From Hyphomicrobium_A sp963759735 (GTDB lineage: Bacteria > Pseudomonadota > Alphaproteobacteria > Rhizobiales > Hyphomicrobiaceae), in assembly GCA_963759735.1 (NCBI GenBank), contig CAVXAF010000006.1, forward strand, positions 39,494 to 103,493: a stretch of 64,000 nt of DNA. The letters are read 5' to 3'. Made by a program: the position numbers and the translations under genes. The notes beneath the pieces were generated by a model, which did no database searches, had not been told where the DNA came from, and saw only the letters and a list, made by a program, of their open reading frames with translations. Of this stretch, positions 42,415-53,325 are shown in pieces (the stretch's first letter is position 1; the number at the start of each line of letters is the position of its first letter).

Positions 42415-43785
42415 ATGGTCGCCACCCGCTCTATGCGTTCAACGACCGCTCGCACCGCGTCCCGCTGGATGGGTACGGTCGCGCTTCTCGCCGCTTTCCT
42501 CGCCACCTTCAGCCTGCCGGCCAACGCAATGAAAATCCAAACCGTGAAAAGCCCCGGCGGCATCGAGGCGTGGCTGGTCGAGGAGCACGCGGTGCCGATG
42601 ATGGCCATGCGCTTTGCATTCGACGGCGGCAGCTCGCAAGACCCGCTCGGCCAGGAGGGTGTCGCCAACTTCCTCACCGCCATGCTCGATGAGGGCGCCG
42701 CCGACCTCAAGTCGCGCGAGTTCCAGGAGCGCATGGAAGACCTCTCCATGCGCATGAATTACGAGGAGGCCAAGGATGCCTTCTACGGCAACTTCGAAAC
42801 GCTCACCGAAAATCGCGACGAGTCCGCCAAGCTGCTGAAGCTGGCGCTGTCCAAGCCGCGCTTCGACGCCGACGCCGTGGAGCGCATCCGCCAGCAGCTG
42901 CTTGCTTCCCTCGCCTATGCGGCGCGCGATCCCGACAAGGTGGCGCAGAACGAATGGTACGCTGTCGCATTCGCCGGCCATCCCTACGCACGTCCCGCCA
43001 ACGGCACGGAAGCGACGGTCGGCAAGGTGAGCGGCGCTGAACTCGAAGCCTATCGCAAGCGCGTGTTCGCCAAGGATACGCTCAAGGTCGTGGCCGTTGG
43101 CGATATCTCGCCCGAGCAGCTCGGCAAGCTTCTCGATGAGGTGTTCGGCGATCTGCCGGCCAAGGCCGAGCTGACCACCGTGACGAAGACGAACCCGGTC
43201 GCGCATGGTCGCCAGACCGTCGTCGACATGGACGTGCCGCAGTCGGTGGCGGTGTTCGGGCTCGGCGCGATGCCGCGCAAGGACCCCGACTTCATGGCGG
43301 CGTTCGTGCTGAACCAGATCCTCGGTGGCGGTGGCTTTGCCTCCAAGCTGATGGAGGAGGTGCGAGAAAAGCGCGGCCTGGCCTACTCCGTCTACACGTA
43401 CATCTATCCATATCAGCACACGTCGATCTTCTCGGGCGGCGTCGCCACCCGCAACGACATGATGGGCCAGTCGCTGGATATCATTCGCGACGAGCTGAAG
43501 AAGATGGCCGACGGCGACGTCAAGCAGGAAGACCTCGACAACGCCAAGAGCTACCTGATCGGCTCGTATCCGCTGCGCTTTGACACCAACGCCAAGATCG
43601 CATCGCAGCTGCTCGGGCTGCGCATGGACGGTTTCGGGCCCGAGTATGTCGAGAACCGCAACGCCATGATCGCGGCGGTGACGCTCGATGATCTGAAGCG
43701 CGTTGCCAAGCGGCTGCTCGATACGCAGAACCTCATCATCACCATTGTCGGCAAGCCCGCTCTGCAGCAGGCGAAGAAGGGTTAA
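42415..43785 (+). CDS. M16 peptidase-like subunit lacking the zinc motif
   Basis: 456 aa, exported (G-T-V-A-L-L-A-A-F-L-A-T-F-S-L-P-A-N-A). It has the M16 fold, but at the H-x-x-E-H position reads N-F-L-T-A-M-L-D-E-G, so it cannot bind zinc. The R-x-x-x-Y motif region (G-G-G-F-A-S-K-L-M-E-E-V-R-E-K-R-G-L-A-Y-S-V) is retained. Probable non-catalytic partner of the upstream peptidase. AAGAGG eight bases before the ATG at 42415 sets the start; an ATG at 42388 overlapping the upstream stop is also in frame. Confidence 0.88.
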   Translation: MVATRSMRSTTARTASRWMGTVALLAAFLATFSLPANAMKIQTVKSPGGIEAWLVEEHAVPMMAMRFAFDGGSSQDPLGQEGVANFLTAMLDEGAADLKSREFQERMEDLSMRMNYEEAKDAFYGNFETLTENRDESAKLLKLALSKPRFDADAVERIRQQLLASLAYAARDPDKVAQNEWYAVAFAGHPYARPANGTEATVGKVSGAELEAYRKRVFAKDTLKVVAVGDISPEQLGKLLDEVFGDLPAKAELTTVTKTNPVAHGRQTVVDMDVPQSVAVFGLGAMPRKDPDFMAAFVLNQILGGGGFASKLMEEVREKRGLAYSVYTYIYPYQHTSIFSGGVATRNDMMGQSLDIIRDELKKMADGDVKQEDLDNAKSYLIGSYPLRFDTNAKIASQLLGLRMDGFGPEYVENRNAMIAAVTLDDLKRVAKRLLDTQNLIITIVGKPALQQAKKG

Positions 43786-43811
43786 GCTAAGCGACTTCAG
43801 CTGAGATTCTC

Positions 43812-43847
43812 ATCCCGGCCAAGCGTGGAGCACCGCAGGGCCGGGAT
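43812..43847. repeat. REP-like palindrome between M16 and ppa
   Basis: ATCCCGGCC and GGCCGGGAT are perfect 9-base arms with an 18-base loop, between convergent genes. The surrounding sequence resembles the dispersed GGCCGGGATCCAG-type intergenic repeat known from many Hyphomicrobiales genomes. It may also act as a bidirectional terminator. No second copy is seen in this window. Confidence 0.55.
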
Positions 43848-43857
43848 CCAGCGGATG

Positions 43858-44397
43858 TTAGCCCTTGGCCTTCGCCTTGGCGCGCGTGATGGCTTCGGTA
43901 ATGAGGCGGCGCGCCTCGCCCGAATCGCCGATGTGGTCGATCTTTGCCCACTTGCCGGGCTCCAGATCCTTGTAGTGCCCGAAGAAGTGCTCGATCTGCT
44001 GCACGGTGATCTGCGGCAGGTCGGTGTAGTTGGCGACCTTGTCGTAGCGCATGGTTGTCTTGCTGCTCGGCACGGCAATGATCTTCTCATCGCCCCCGCC
44101 CTCGTCCTGCATGACCAGTACGCCGACGGGGCGGCAGTTGATCACGGCCCCTGGCACGATGGCGCGTGTGTTGCAGACCAATACGTCGATAGGATCGCCG
44201 TCGAGCGACAGCGTATGCGGCACGAACCCGTAGTTCCCGGGATACCGCATGGGCGTGTACAGGAAGCGGTCGACGAAAAGCGTTCCCGATGCCTTGTCCA
44301 GCTCGTACTTGATGGGCTCGCCGCCCACAGGAACCTCGATCACGACGTTGATGTCGAGGGGAGGATTGCTGCCAATCGCGATCGCATCGAGCCGCAT
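43858..44397 (-). CDS. ppa: Inorganic pyrophosphatase
   Basis: 179 aa family I enzyme hydrolysing pyrophosphate from biosynthesis. I-E-V-P-V-G-G-E-P-I-K-Y-E-L, Y-P-G-N-Y-G-F-V-P-H-T and the metal-binding D-G-D-P-I-D-V-L-V are all present, with W-A-K-I-D-H-I-G-D-S-G near the C-terminus. The start is the methionine of M-R-L-D-A-I-A; upstream codons are not conserved. Confidence 0.96.
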   Translation of the reverse strand: MRLDAIAIGSNPPLDINVVIEVPVGGEPIKYELDKASGTLFVDRFLYTPMRYPGNYGFVPHTLSLDGDPIDVLVCNTRAIVPGAVINCRPVGVLVMQDEGGGDEKIIAVPSSKTTMRYDKVANYTDLPQITVQQIEHFFGHYKDLEPGKWAKIDHIGDSGEARRLITEAITRAKAKAKG

Positions 44398-44641
44398 GTG
44401 TTCTCCACAGTGTTTAACGGGTGCCCCGGGGGGCTGCCGAGCGCCACAGTTGGACGAACTCGGCCCCATTGAATAGCGGCGCGCGCGTCGCAGAGCGACC
44501 GGAAGCCCGGCGTTTGGCGTCCTCGCCACACGGCCATTGGTACAATACCGGGAGTTAAAAGGTCGGGGACCCACCCGCGGTGCCACCCTGCGGGGGCAAA
44601 TCGGGGGATAGGCTAGGCGCTAAGTGCCCAGGGGGATGAGA

Positions 44642-46431
44642 ATGGCCATTCGCCAGCTGTCGCCGCAGACCATCAATCGCATTGCCGCCGGCGAAGTCAT
44701 CGAGCGCCCGGCGAGCGTCATCAAGGAACTGGCGGAGAACGCCCTCGACGCCGGCGCGACCGAGATAGAGGTCGTCACCGCCTCGGGCGGACTGGCGCTC
44801 ATCCGCGTCACCGACGACGGTTCGGGGATGCCGCCGGACGATCTGCTGCTGGCCGTCGAGCGGCATGCCACCTCGAAACTCTCCGAGGAGGATCTCTTCG
44901 CCATCCGCACGCTCGGCTTTCGCGGCGAGGCGCTGCCGTCGATCGGCTCGATCGCGCAGCTCACCATCCTGTCGCGGGCGCGCGGGGCGGCGGAGGCCTT
45001 TGCGCTGGCCGTCGACCGCGGCGCCAAAGGGGCGGTGAAGCCGGCCGCCGGCAATCAAGGCACGTGTGTGGAGGTGCGCGATCTGTTCTCCAGCGTGCCG
45101 GCGCGCCTCAAGTTTCTGAAATCAGAGCGCGCCGAGAACATGGCGGTGGCCGAGGTCGTCAAGCGCTTGGCCATGGCGCACCCCGACGTCGGCTTCACGC
45201 TGACGACGGGCGAGCGCACCGGCCTGCGTTTCCCGCGCGAGGCAGCGGGTGCCGACGGTCTTCTGCAGCGCCTCGGCCGCATCATGGGCCGCGCCTTCAT
45301 GGACGATGCGGTGCCGGTATCGGGCGAGCGCGACCACATATCGGTGAAGGGCTTTGCCGGACTGCCGACGCTGCATCGCCCCGACGCCGCTCAACAGTTC
45401 CTGTTCGTCAACGGACGTCCGGTGAAAGACAAGCTGCTCATCGGCGCGGTGCGCGCCGCCTACGGCGATCTGATGCCGCGCGGACGCCAGCCGCTGCTGG
45501 CGCTGTTCCTCGCGCTCCCGCCCGAGGAGGTCGACGTCAACGTGCATCCGGCCAAGGCCGAGGTGCGCTTCCGCGACTCAGGCGGCGTGCGCTCGCTGAT
45601 CGTCAACGCGCTGGGTGCGGCGCTGCATGCCGAAGGACATCGCGCAGCTGCCGCCAACGGCACCGCGGCATTGCAGGAGCTGCGGCCTAACGTCGTTGCC
45701 TTCGAGCGGCCGCGCCACACGTTCTATGCGCCCTCGCGCAGTTCGGCGGCGCGAGGTTTTGCCGAGGCCATGCAGGCGCCGCTTGATGTCATGGATGCGC
45801 CAAGCGCCGATGTCCGCGCATTCGCCGCGCCGGCCGAGGCGCTGCAGGATCGCCCGCTGGGAGCAGCGCGCGCGCAGCTGCACGAGAACTACATCGTGGC
45901 GCAGACACGCGACGGCGTGGTGATCGTCGACCAGCACGCCGCGCACGAGCGCCTCGTCTACGAGCGCCTCAAGGCGATGCTGAGCCGAGGGCGGCGTTGC
46001 GCGCCAGGGACTGCTGGTCCCGATCGTCGTCGACCTCGATGACAACGAGGCGGCGGCGCTGGCCGACAAAGCGGATGAGCTGACCGAACTCGGCCTTATC
46101 GTCGAGGCCTTCGGCTCGGGCGCCGTCATCGTGCGCGAGGTGCCGGCGCTGCTCGGCGACGGCGACATCACTGGACTGATCGCACGACCTGGCCGCCGAT
46201 ATCGTGCGCGAGGGTGTCAGCACAGCCTTGAAGGACCGCTTGCTTTCGGTGTGCGCCACTATCGCCTGCCATGGCAGCGTCCGTTCGGGACGGCGCCTGA
46301 CGCCGGATGAGATGAACGCACTGCTGCGCGACATGGAGGCGACGCCCTATTCCGGCCAGTGCAATCACGGCCGGCCGACATACGTCGAGCTGAAGCTCGC
46401 CGATATCGAGAGGCTGTTCGGCCGCCGCTGA
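44642..46431 (+). pseudogene. mutL: DNA mismatch repair protein MutL, two frameshifts
   Basis: About 595 residues across three frames. The GHKL ATPase domain is intact: I-A-A-G-E-V-I-E-R-P, E-N-A-L-D-A-G-A-T, D-D-G-S-G-M, T-L-G-F-R-G-E-A-L-P-S-I. The transducer domain and the D-Q-H-A-A-H-E-R segment of the C-terminal dimerisation domain follow. Near 45983 one extra base breaks L-K-A-M-L-A-E-G-G-V-A-R-Q-G. Near 46184 a second breaks T-G-L-I-x-D-L-A-A-D-I-V. The final frame ends correctly with A-C-H-G-S-V-R-S-G-R and C-N-H-G-R-P-T, so the remainder is conserved. Either a damaged gene or assembly errors. Confidence 0.9.
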
Positions 46432-47019
46432 TCAGCCCTTCTTGAGGATGAGCGTCAGGCCGCGCAGCGAGCTGTTGAAGAACTGTATCTCGACGATCTG
46501 CCGGTCGTTCATGACGATGACGTCCATGTTCGCCGTCAGGTCACCACCGCGCACCACGATGCGGAAGCCGCGCTGCGTGACTTCGCCGGTCATCTCGCCG
46601 CCGAGATTGTAGACGAGCTCGTTCCACGTACCGCTCAGCTTGCCGTCGTTGGCGATGACGTTGCTCTTCACCTCGACCTTGCCGCCTGCCGAAGCGCATC
46701 GAATGTTCTGGCGCAGCTCATTGCCGGCGGGATTGACGAAGTAGGTGGCGCGGCATTTGACCGTTTCGGCTTTGCCCGCGTTGGTGCCGATGCGGCCTTC
46801 GCCGACCCAGCGACCCGGCAGCTCCTTGAATGGCGCCGCCTTCTGTACCGGTGCCGGACGGGGCGCCTCTTGCGCTTTCTCTTCGACCTCCATCGTGGGA
46901 TCGTCCACTTGGATCTCGGTGTCTTCCTGCGCCGCAACGTCGGGTTTGTCCTGCGCGAAAGCCGCGCCGACATTGGCCAGGCAGAGCAAGGCGGCGAGAA
47001 CGAGGTGGACTGACTTCAT
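46432..47019 (-). CDS. Exported hypothetical protein
   Basis: 195 aa. Signal peptide 1-22 (L-V-L-A-A-L-L-C-L-A-N-V-G-A-A-F-A). An acidic, Pro-containing linker (to about residue 65) precedes a beta-rich domain starting L-P-G-R-W-V-G-E-G-R-I and ending I-V-E-I-Q-F-F-N-S-S-L-R-G-L-T. Two cysteines, in K-C-R-A-T-Y-F and I-R-C-A-S-A-G, may pair. Unrecognised family; possibly a periplasmic lipid- or ligand-binding beta protein. It starts one base past the convergent mutL stop. Confidence 0.65.
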   Translation of the reverse strand: MKSVHLVLAALLCLANVGAAFAQDKPDVAAQEDTEIQVDDPTMEVEEKAQEAPRPAPVQKAAPFKELPGRWVGEGRIGTNAGKAETVKCRATYFVNPAGNELRQNIRCASAGGKVEVKSNVIANDGKLSGTWNELVYNLGGEMTGEVTQRGFRIVVRGGDLTANMDVIVMNDRQIVEIQFFNSSLRGLTLILKKG

Positions 47020-47158
47020 CGGTGTGCGGGGCCTGGAGCTATGGAGACGGCTCCGTGGCCGGTCCTGCCGTCGACGGATCAAGCGGAATGTCGTTGTGAT
47101 TGCAATGGATTCCTAGTGCGCACGGGCCACACGCAGGAAGCGAACGGCAGCAATCGCC

Positions 47159-50100
47159 TCAGCCGGTCTTGGCGGCGGCATGGACGCCGGCATCGCCACC
47201 CGTCAGTAACGCGTAGGCACTGATCGGCAGCGGATGGCCGGTCAGGAAACCCTGGATCTCGGTGCAGCCCTCCTGCCAGAGGATGGAGCGCTCGCCCTCG
47301 GTCTCGACGCCTTCGGCGATGACCGGCACCTTGAGGGCTTCGCCGAGGCCGATGATCGAGCGGACTATGGCGGTCGACTGCGGGTTGGTCTCCAGCCCGG
47401 AGACGAAGCTGCGGTCAATCTTGATCTTGTCGAACGGAAATGACTGCAGCGAGGACATCGAGGCGTACCCGGTGCCGAAATCGTCCATGGCGATCTTGAC
47501 TCCGAGCGCCTTTAGGCGGCGCAGGACCGACAGTGCCCGCGCCGGATCATCAAACATGACGCCTTCTGTGATCTCCAGCTCCAGCCGCCCGGGCTGCAAG
47601 CCCGTCTCGAGCAGAATGAGATGCACGAGGCCGGCCAGGTCTCCGTAGCGGAACTGCACCGGCGACAGATTGACGGCGATCTGCAGCGGCACTGTCCAAG
47701 ATGCCGCCTCGCGGCACGCTTCCTTCAACGCCCAGGCGCCGATTTCCACAATCATGCCGTTCTGCTCGGCCAAGTTGATGAATTCAGTCGGCGATACAAG
47801 ACCGCGCGTTGGATGCTGCCAGCGCGCAAGCGCCTCGAAGCCGAACACGGTGCCGTTGATCTTCGCCTGCGGCTGATAGTGCAGCAGCAGCTCGCGGTGG
47901 GAGATCGCCGAACGAAGATCGATCTGCAACGCGAAGCGGTCGCGCAGGCGCCGGTCGAGATCGGGATCGAAGAAGCGCGCCGTGTGGCGGCCGTCCTCCT
48001 TGGCCCGGTAGAGCGCCGCATCCGCGTTGGCGAGAAGCGTGACGATGTCCGCCCCATCGTGAGGATGGACCGCGACGCCGATGCTCAGCCCAATGGAAAT
48101 GATCTGCCCCTGCACCTCGAACGGATCGGCGACGGCCTGCAGGATGCGGCGTGCCATGCGTTCGGCGGACTTCGGCTGATCGCTGTTGCTGCATACCAGC
48201 GTGAACTCGTCGCCGCCGACACGGGAAATAAAGTCGTCCCCAGCGGCGACCTCGAGCCTTCGCGCAACGGCGCACAGTAGCTCATCGCCCGCCGTATGTC
48301 CGAATACGTCGTTGGCTTCCTTGAAGTGGTCGAGGTCGACGGTCAGCAGCGCGAAGCTCTCGCCGCGCGCCTTTGACTGCTCGAGCACCTCGGCAAGCTT
48401 GGCGGCGAGCAGCGTTCGGTTGGGGAGGTCGGTGAGTGGGTCGTGATGAGCAAGATGGGCGATCTGAGCATGGCGGGCCATCAGCTCGGCGCGCGCCGTG
48501 CGCATGTTTTCACGCGCCTCATCGAGACCGAGCGCTGCGTCGCGCACCTGCTCCTGCAAAAGGTTGAAGCTGTCGGCCATCTCGCCTAGCTCGTCGCGCG
48601 AGTTGGGCTTTACCGGCACGATATTTACCGAGGCGTGGGCTGCGTCGAGGTCGCCGCGGCCGAGCGCGCGCATGGCGAGCGAGAAGTCGCGCAACGTGCC
48701 CCACGTCAGGCGCTTGGCGGCCGCGCTCACCTCCTGCGCGGAGTAGGTGATCATACCCGGCAGCACCAGGCCGACGCTGATCGTCAGCAGCGCCACGACG
48801 ACGAAGATATCCTCCAGTACGACAATGAGTTCTGCATGACCCACGGGCACGGTGTTGACCGCCATGAGGTAGGCGATGCCGTCCAGCACCAGCACGAACA
48901 GCATGGCGCCCGTGAGCTTGACATGTAACGTCTTGGCGATCATCGGCAGGCCGAGCCGTTTACGATCCTCCATGACGCGCCACGCGTAGAGTCCGGCGCC
49001 GGAGTAGGCGAGCGCGAGGCCAAACAGAACCGTCGGCAGCCCGAACTGTTGGAAGCCGAGGATGGCCGACAATAGCCAGACGCCGGCGGCGAAAACGCCG
49101 AGCATGATGGTGCCGCGCGGCGCCCGATATGGACGGTGTGCCTCGGGCATATCCCGGCGCAGAAGCCAGGCGGCGATGTTCGGCATGCAGATGCCAATCA
49201 GGTAGGTGAAGTTCGCCGCCGCGATCATCCATATCGGATCGCCGGCGAGCAGGAAGACAGTCGCCGAACCGGCCGTGAGCAGCGTCGCTGCCCAGGGACA
49301 GTCGGTGCTCTTGAGGCGCAGCGAGAGGAAGCGGGGCAGCAGGCCGTCGTCGGCAAGCTGCGACATGGTCCGCGCGGCGCCGGCCAGCGGCTGCAGCGTG
49401 CCGTGGAACATGTTGAGCATGATGAACCAGACGGCGGCGGCCTTGCCGAGACTGCCCAGCAGCGGGGCAAATGTCGGCCCGAGAACCAACGCGAGATTCT
49501 CTCCCAGTTTGTCCGGGCCTAGCACGCCTAGCCACACCAGCGGGAGCGCGATGAAGTAGATGCCGGCCATAAAGGCAGCGGCCAACATGGCGCGCGGGAC
49601 ATTCTTGTTGGGGTCCTTGGTCTCGCCGACGTGGCAAGCGGCTGCCTCGAAGGCCGGCGCCGTGAAGCCGATGAGGTAAAGGCCCGCCATCACCGATGTG
49701 ATGTTGCCGAACCAGCCCTCGAACGGTGTCGTAAGGCTGTAGGAAAATGCCTGGTGCCAATCGACCGTGCCGGCAGCCATCGGCACGAATGCCGACAGGA
49801 AGGCCAGGGACGCCGAGACGGTTGCGATGGGGATGGCGAGGCGCGCCACCCATTTTATGCCGCACAGAGCGACGCACGTGAATAGAGTGAGGATCGCGAT
49901 GGCGACGAGTTCGACCGGCAGGCCAGGGAAGTACCAATGCTGCAGTGCCGACGCCGATAGCAGGGCGGTCAGGCCGCAGGTCGGGATCCAGCCCCACCAG
50001 TAGCAAGTACCCGTCAACGAGGCGAGGACGGGATTGTAGGGTCGGAATGCTTCGGCGCAAGCCGCTGAGATGCCCCCGACCCGGTTGGGCCACATGAGGA

Positions 50101-50329
50101 CGAGTTCGGTCCACGCCGGCGCCGCGGCCCAGCCGAGTAGCACGCCGACCATCAACAACGGCACCGCCGCGCTGCCCTGGCCGAGGATTGTATCCTGGCC
50201 GACAAACAGCGCCGTGATGATGAAGATCATCTGATTGCTGCCGCCCATGGCGAGGGCGGTATTGCCGACCCAGCCGAGGACCCGAGGGTGGGGCGGTGTC
50301 GGCGCAATTCGTTGTGCGGTGGAACTCAT
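47159..50329 (-). CDS. Amino-acid permease (APC)-GGDEF-EAL fusion, c-di-GMP signalling
   Basis: 1056 aa. Residues about 15-455 form an APC-superfamily permease with about 12 membrane helices (A-L-A-M-G-G-S-N-Q, G-F-T-A-P-A-F-E-A-A). Two further helices (470-530) and a HAMP-like segment (545-600) lead to a GGDEF domain (625-795). Its signature is intact (R-V-G-G-D-E-F, 705-709 for G-G-D-E-F), with no RxxD I-site before it. The EAL domain (810-1045) keeps F-E-A-L-A-R-W, N-L-S-P-V-Q-F, E-L-E-I-T-E-G, M-D-D-F-G-T-G-Y, I-K-I-D-R and A-E-G-V-E-T, so phosphodiesterase activity is likely. An amino-acid or small-molecule sensor controlling c-di-GMP is inferred. Confidence 0.88.
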   Translation of the reverse strand: MSSTAQRIAPTPPHPRVLGWVGNTALAMGGSNQMIFIITALFVGQDTILGQGSAAVPLLMVGVLLGWAAAPAWTELVLMWPNRVGGISAACAEAFRPYNPVLASLTGTCYWWGWIPTCGLTALLSASALQHWYFPGLPVELVAIAILTLFTCVALCGIKWVARLAIPIATVSASLAFLSAFVPMAAGTVDWHQAFSYSLTTPFEGWFGNITSVMAGLYLIGFTAPAFEAAACHVGETKDPNKNVPRAMLAAAFMAGIYFIALPLVWLGVLGPDKLGENLALVLGPTFAPLLGSLGKAAAVWFIMLNMFHGTLQPLAGAARTMSQLADDGLLPRFLSLRLKSTDCPWAATLLTAGSATVFLLAGDPIWMIAAANFTYLIGICMPNIAAWLLRRDMPEAHRPYRAPRGTIMLGVFAAGVWLLSAILGFQQFGLPTVLFGLALAYSGAGLYAWRVMEDRKRLGLPMIAKTLHVKLTGAMLFVLVLDGIAYLMAVNTVPVGHAELIVVLEDIFVVVALLTISVGLVLPGMITYSAQEVSAAAKRLTWGTLRDFSLAMRALGRGDLDAAHASVNIVPVKPNSRDELGEMADSFNLLQEQVRDAALGLDEARENMRTARAELMARHAQIAHLAHHDPLTDLPNRTLLAAKLAEVLEQSKARGESFALLTVDLDHFKEANDVFGHTAGDELLCAVARRLEVAAGDDFISRVGGDEFTLVCSNSDQPKSAERMARRILQAVADPFEVQGQIISIGLSIGVAVHPHDGADIVTLLANADAALYRAKEDGRHTARFFDPDLDRRLRDRFALQIDLRSAISHRELLLHYQPQAKINGTVFGFEALARWQHPTRGLVSPTEFINLAEQNGMIVEIGAWALKEACREAASWTVPLQIAVNLSPVQFRYGDLAGLVHLILLETGLQPGRLELEITEGVMFDDPARALSVLRRLKALGVKIAMDDFGTGYASMSSLQSFPFDKIKIDRSFVSGLETNPQSTAIVRSIIGLGEALKVPVIAEGVETEGERSILWQEGCTEIQGFLTGHPLPISAYALLTGGDAGVHAAAKTG

Positions 50330-50469
50330 CGGGACGCGTGCCTGTAGCGGCGCGCGGTCAGAGCCCCGCGCATGTCAGCGGCGCCAGATTGTTCGAATGC
50401 CTGTTAGTTATTCCCGCGCGGGCTATCTACCATTTTATCTAACTGGCGTTCACGTACGCATGCGGACAG

Positions 50470-50880
50470 TTATCCCGCGGCAGCGGCATCCGTGTCGGTC
50501 TGCGACCCTCGCGCCGGCGGCCCCATTCTGTCGAGTTCCTCGAACTCCTCTTCAGTATAGACGCGCGAGCGGGTGAGGAAGCGCAACCCCTCGGGCGACT
50601 CCAGCGAGAAGCCCGAGCCCCGCCCCGGCACGGCGTCGATGATCAGCTGCGTGTGCTGCCAGTACTCGAACTGCGGACCGGAAATGTAGACCGGCACGCC
50701 GGAGATGGTGCCCAGGTAGACGTCGCGCTCGCCGACGCGGAATTCCCCGCGCGGGTAGCACATGGGCGCGCTGCCGTCGCAGCAGCCGCCGGACTGGTGG
50801 AACATCAGCGGGCCGTGCTGGACGACGAGCTTCTCGATCAAAGCCGTGGCTGCCGGCGTCACCGTAACGCGCTCGACCAT
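50470..50880 (-). CDS. DUF779 family protein of aldehyde dehydrogenase operons
   Basis: 136 aa. H-Q-S-G-G-C-C-D-G-S-A-P-M-C-Y holds the conserved cysteines of DUF779, followed by Y-I-S-G-P-Q-F-E-Y-W and L-I-I-D-A-V-P-G-R-G-S-G-F-S-L-E. DUF779 genes commonly sit beside AcoD/ExaC-type aldehyde dehydrogenases, as here, but their role is not established. AGGAGG precedes the ATG. Last gene of the unit. Confidence 0.88.
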   Translation of the reverse strand: MVERVTVTPAATALIEKLVVQHGPLMFHQSGGCCDGSAPMCYPRGEFRVGERDVYLGTISGVPVYISGPQFEYWQHTQLIIDAVPGRGSGFSLESPEGLRFLTRSRVYTEEEFEELDRMGPPARGSQTDTDAAAAG

Positions 50881-50916
50881 CGATCGCCTCCTGTCGCTCG
50901 TTACGCCGGCATCTTG

Positions 50917-51519
50917 CTACGTAGGTATCTTGGCGGCGGATGGTACCACGATGGCGAAGATATCGGACAGGGCGGTCAGCGCGCCATCGTGAAGCGTTTG
51001 GGCCTCCACCACTCCGCCGGCCGGGTTGGCGAGGGCCCGCGTCGCCGTCGCATTGCCGACGACGGTCGCCCGGTAGCCATGGTTGAACGCAGCGCGCGCC
51101 GTGGAGTTCACGCACACGTGCGTCATGAAGCCGGCGATCACGAGGTCGCTGATACCGCGCTTCTTCAGTTCGGCATCAAGGTTCGTCTGCTCGAACGAGC
51201 TCGGATAGGTCTTGACGATGATTGTCTCGCCGGCTGCCGGCGCGACGATGTCGGCAATAGCGCCGATCGGCGCGCGCACGTCGTACGGCGTTCCCGGTCC
51301 CGCATCGTGCTGGATGTGGATTACCGGTGCGCCGGCGTCGCGCGCCCGCTGCAGCAGCTTGGCGCACTCTGCGAGCGCCGGCTCGACACCTTCGAGCTGC
51401 ATGACGCCCTCGCGATAGGTGTTCTGGCAGTCAATGAGCACCAGCGCGGATTTGGACAGGGGTGCGGGCGTATCGGGAAGCGCCAGCAGCGAGCGGAGCG
51501 TCGGACGCGCTTCGGTCAT
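50917..51519 (-). CDS. Isochorismatase-family cysteine hydrolase
   Basis: 200 aa. The family triad is present: Asp in A-L-V-L-I-D-C-Q-N-T-Y, Lys in I-V-K-T-Y-P-S-S-F, and the nucleophilic Cys in T-H-V-C-V-N-S-T-A-R. Members hydrolyse amide or ether bonds of small molecules (nicotinamide, ureidoacrylate, isochorismate and others). The substrate here is unknown. AAGGAG precedes the ATG. It is placed between the aldehyde dehydrogenase and DUF779 genes and probably cotranscribed. Confidence 0.85.
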   Translation of the reverse strand: MTEARPTLRSLLALPDTPAPLSKSALVLIDCQNTYREGVMQLEGVEPALAECAKLLQRARDAGAPVIHIQHDAGPGTPYDVRAPIGAIADIVAPAAGETIIVKTYPSSFEQTNLDAELKKRGISDLVIAGFMTHVCVNSTARAAFNHGYRATVVGNATATRALANPAGGVVEAQTLHDGALTALSDIFAIVVPSAAKIPT

Positions 51520-51591
51520 GATTGGCTCCTTTGCCAAAGCAGCGCGGCCCTGGGGCCGCGCTGCCTGGAGGACAGACGTCGTGGGCCCGGC

Positions 51592-53136
<1,545 letters not shown>

Positions 53137-53325
53137 ATATATCCTCCCAGGGAAGCGGGGTGATCCCCTTTATTATGTGGCGCACGTTAGCCCACAATGG
53201 GGTGCCCACCAAAGGTACCGGCGCATTGGAAATTAGTGCATAAGCGCCGCGCGCTGCATTTGACCGGGATCACAAGCAATCGGCTTGTCCGCAATCGTAA
53301 ATCCATGCCCGGAGCCTAATTCGAC

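Noticed and set aside
53193..53209. Sigma-54-like promoter upstream of the aldehyde dehydrogenase (minus strand GGGCAC...TTGTG)
   Set aside because: The spacing between the GG and GC elements is off by one and the GC is not conserved.
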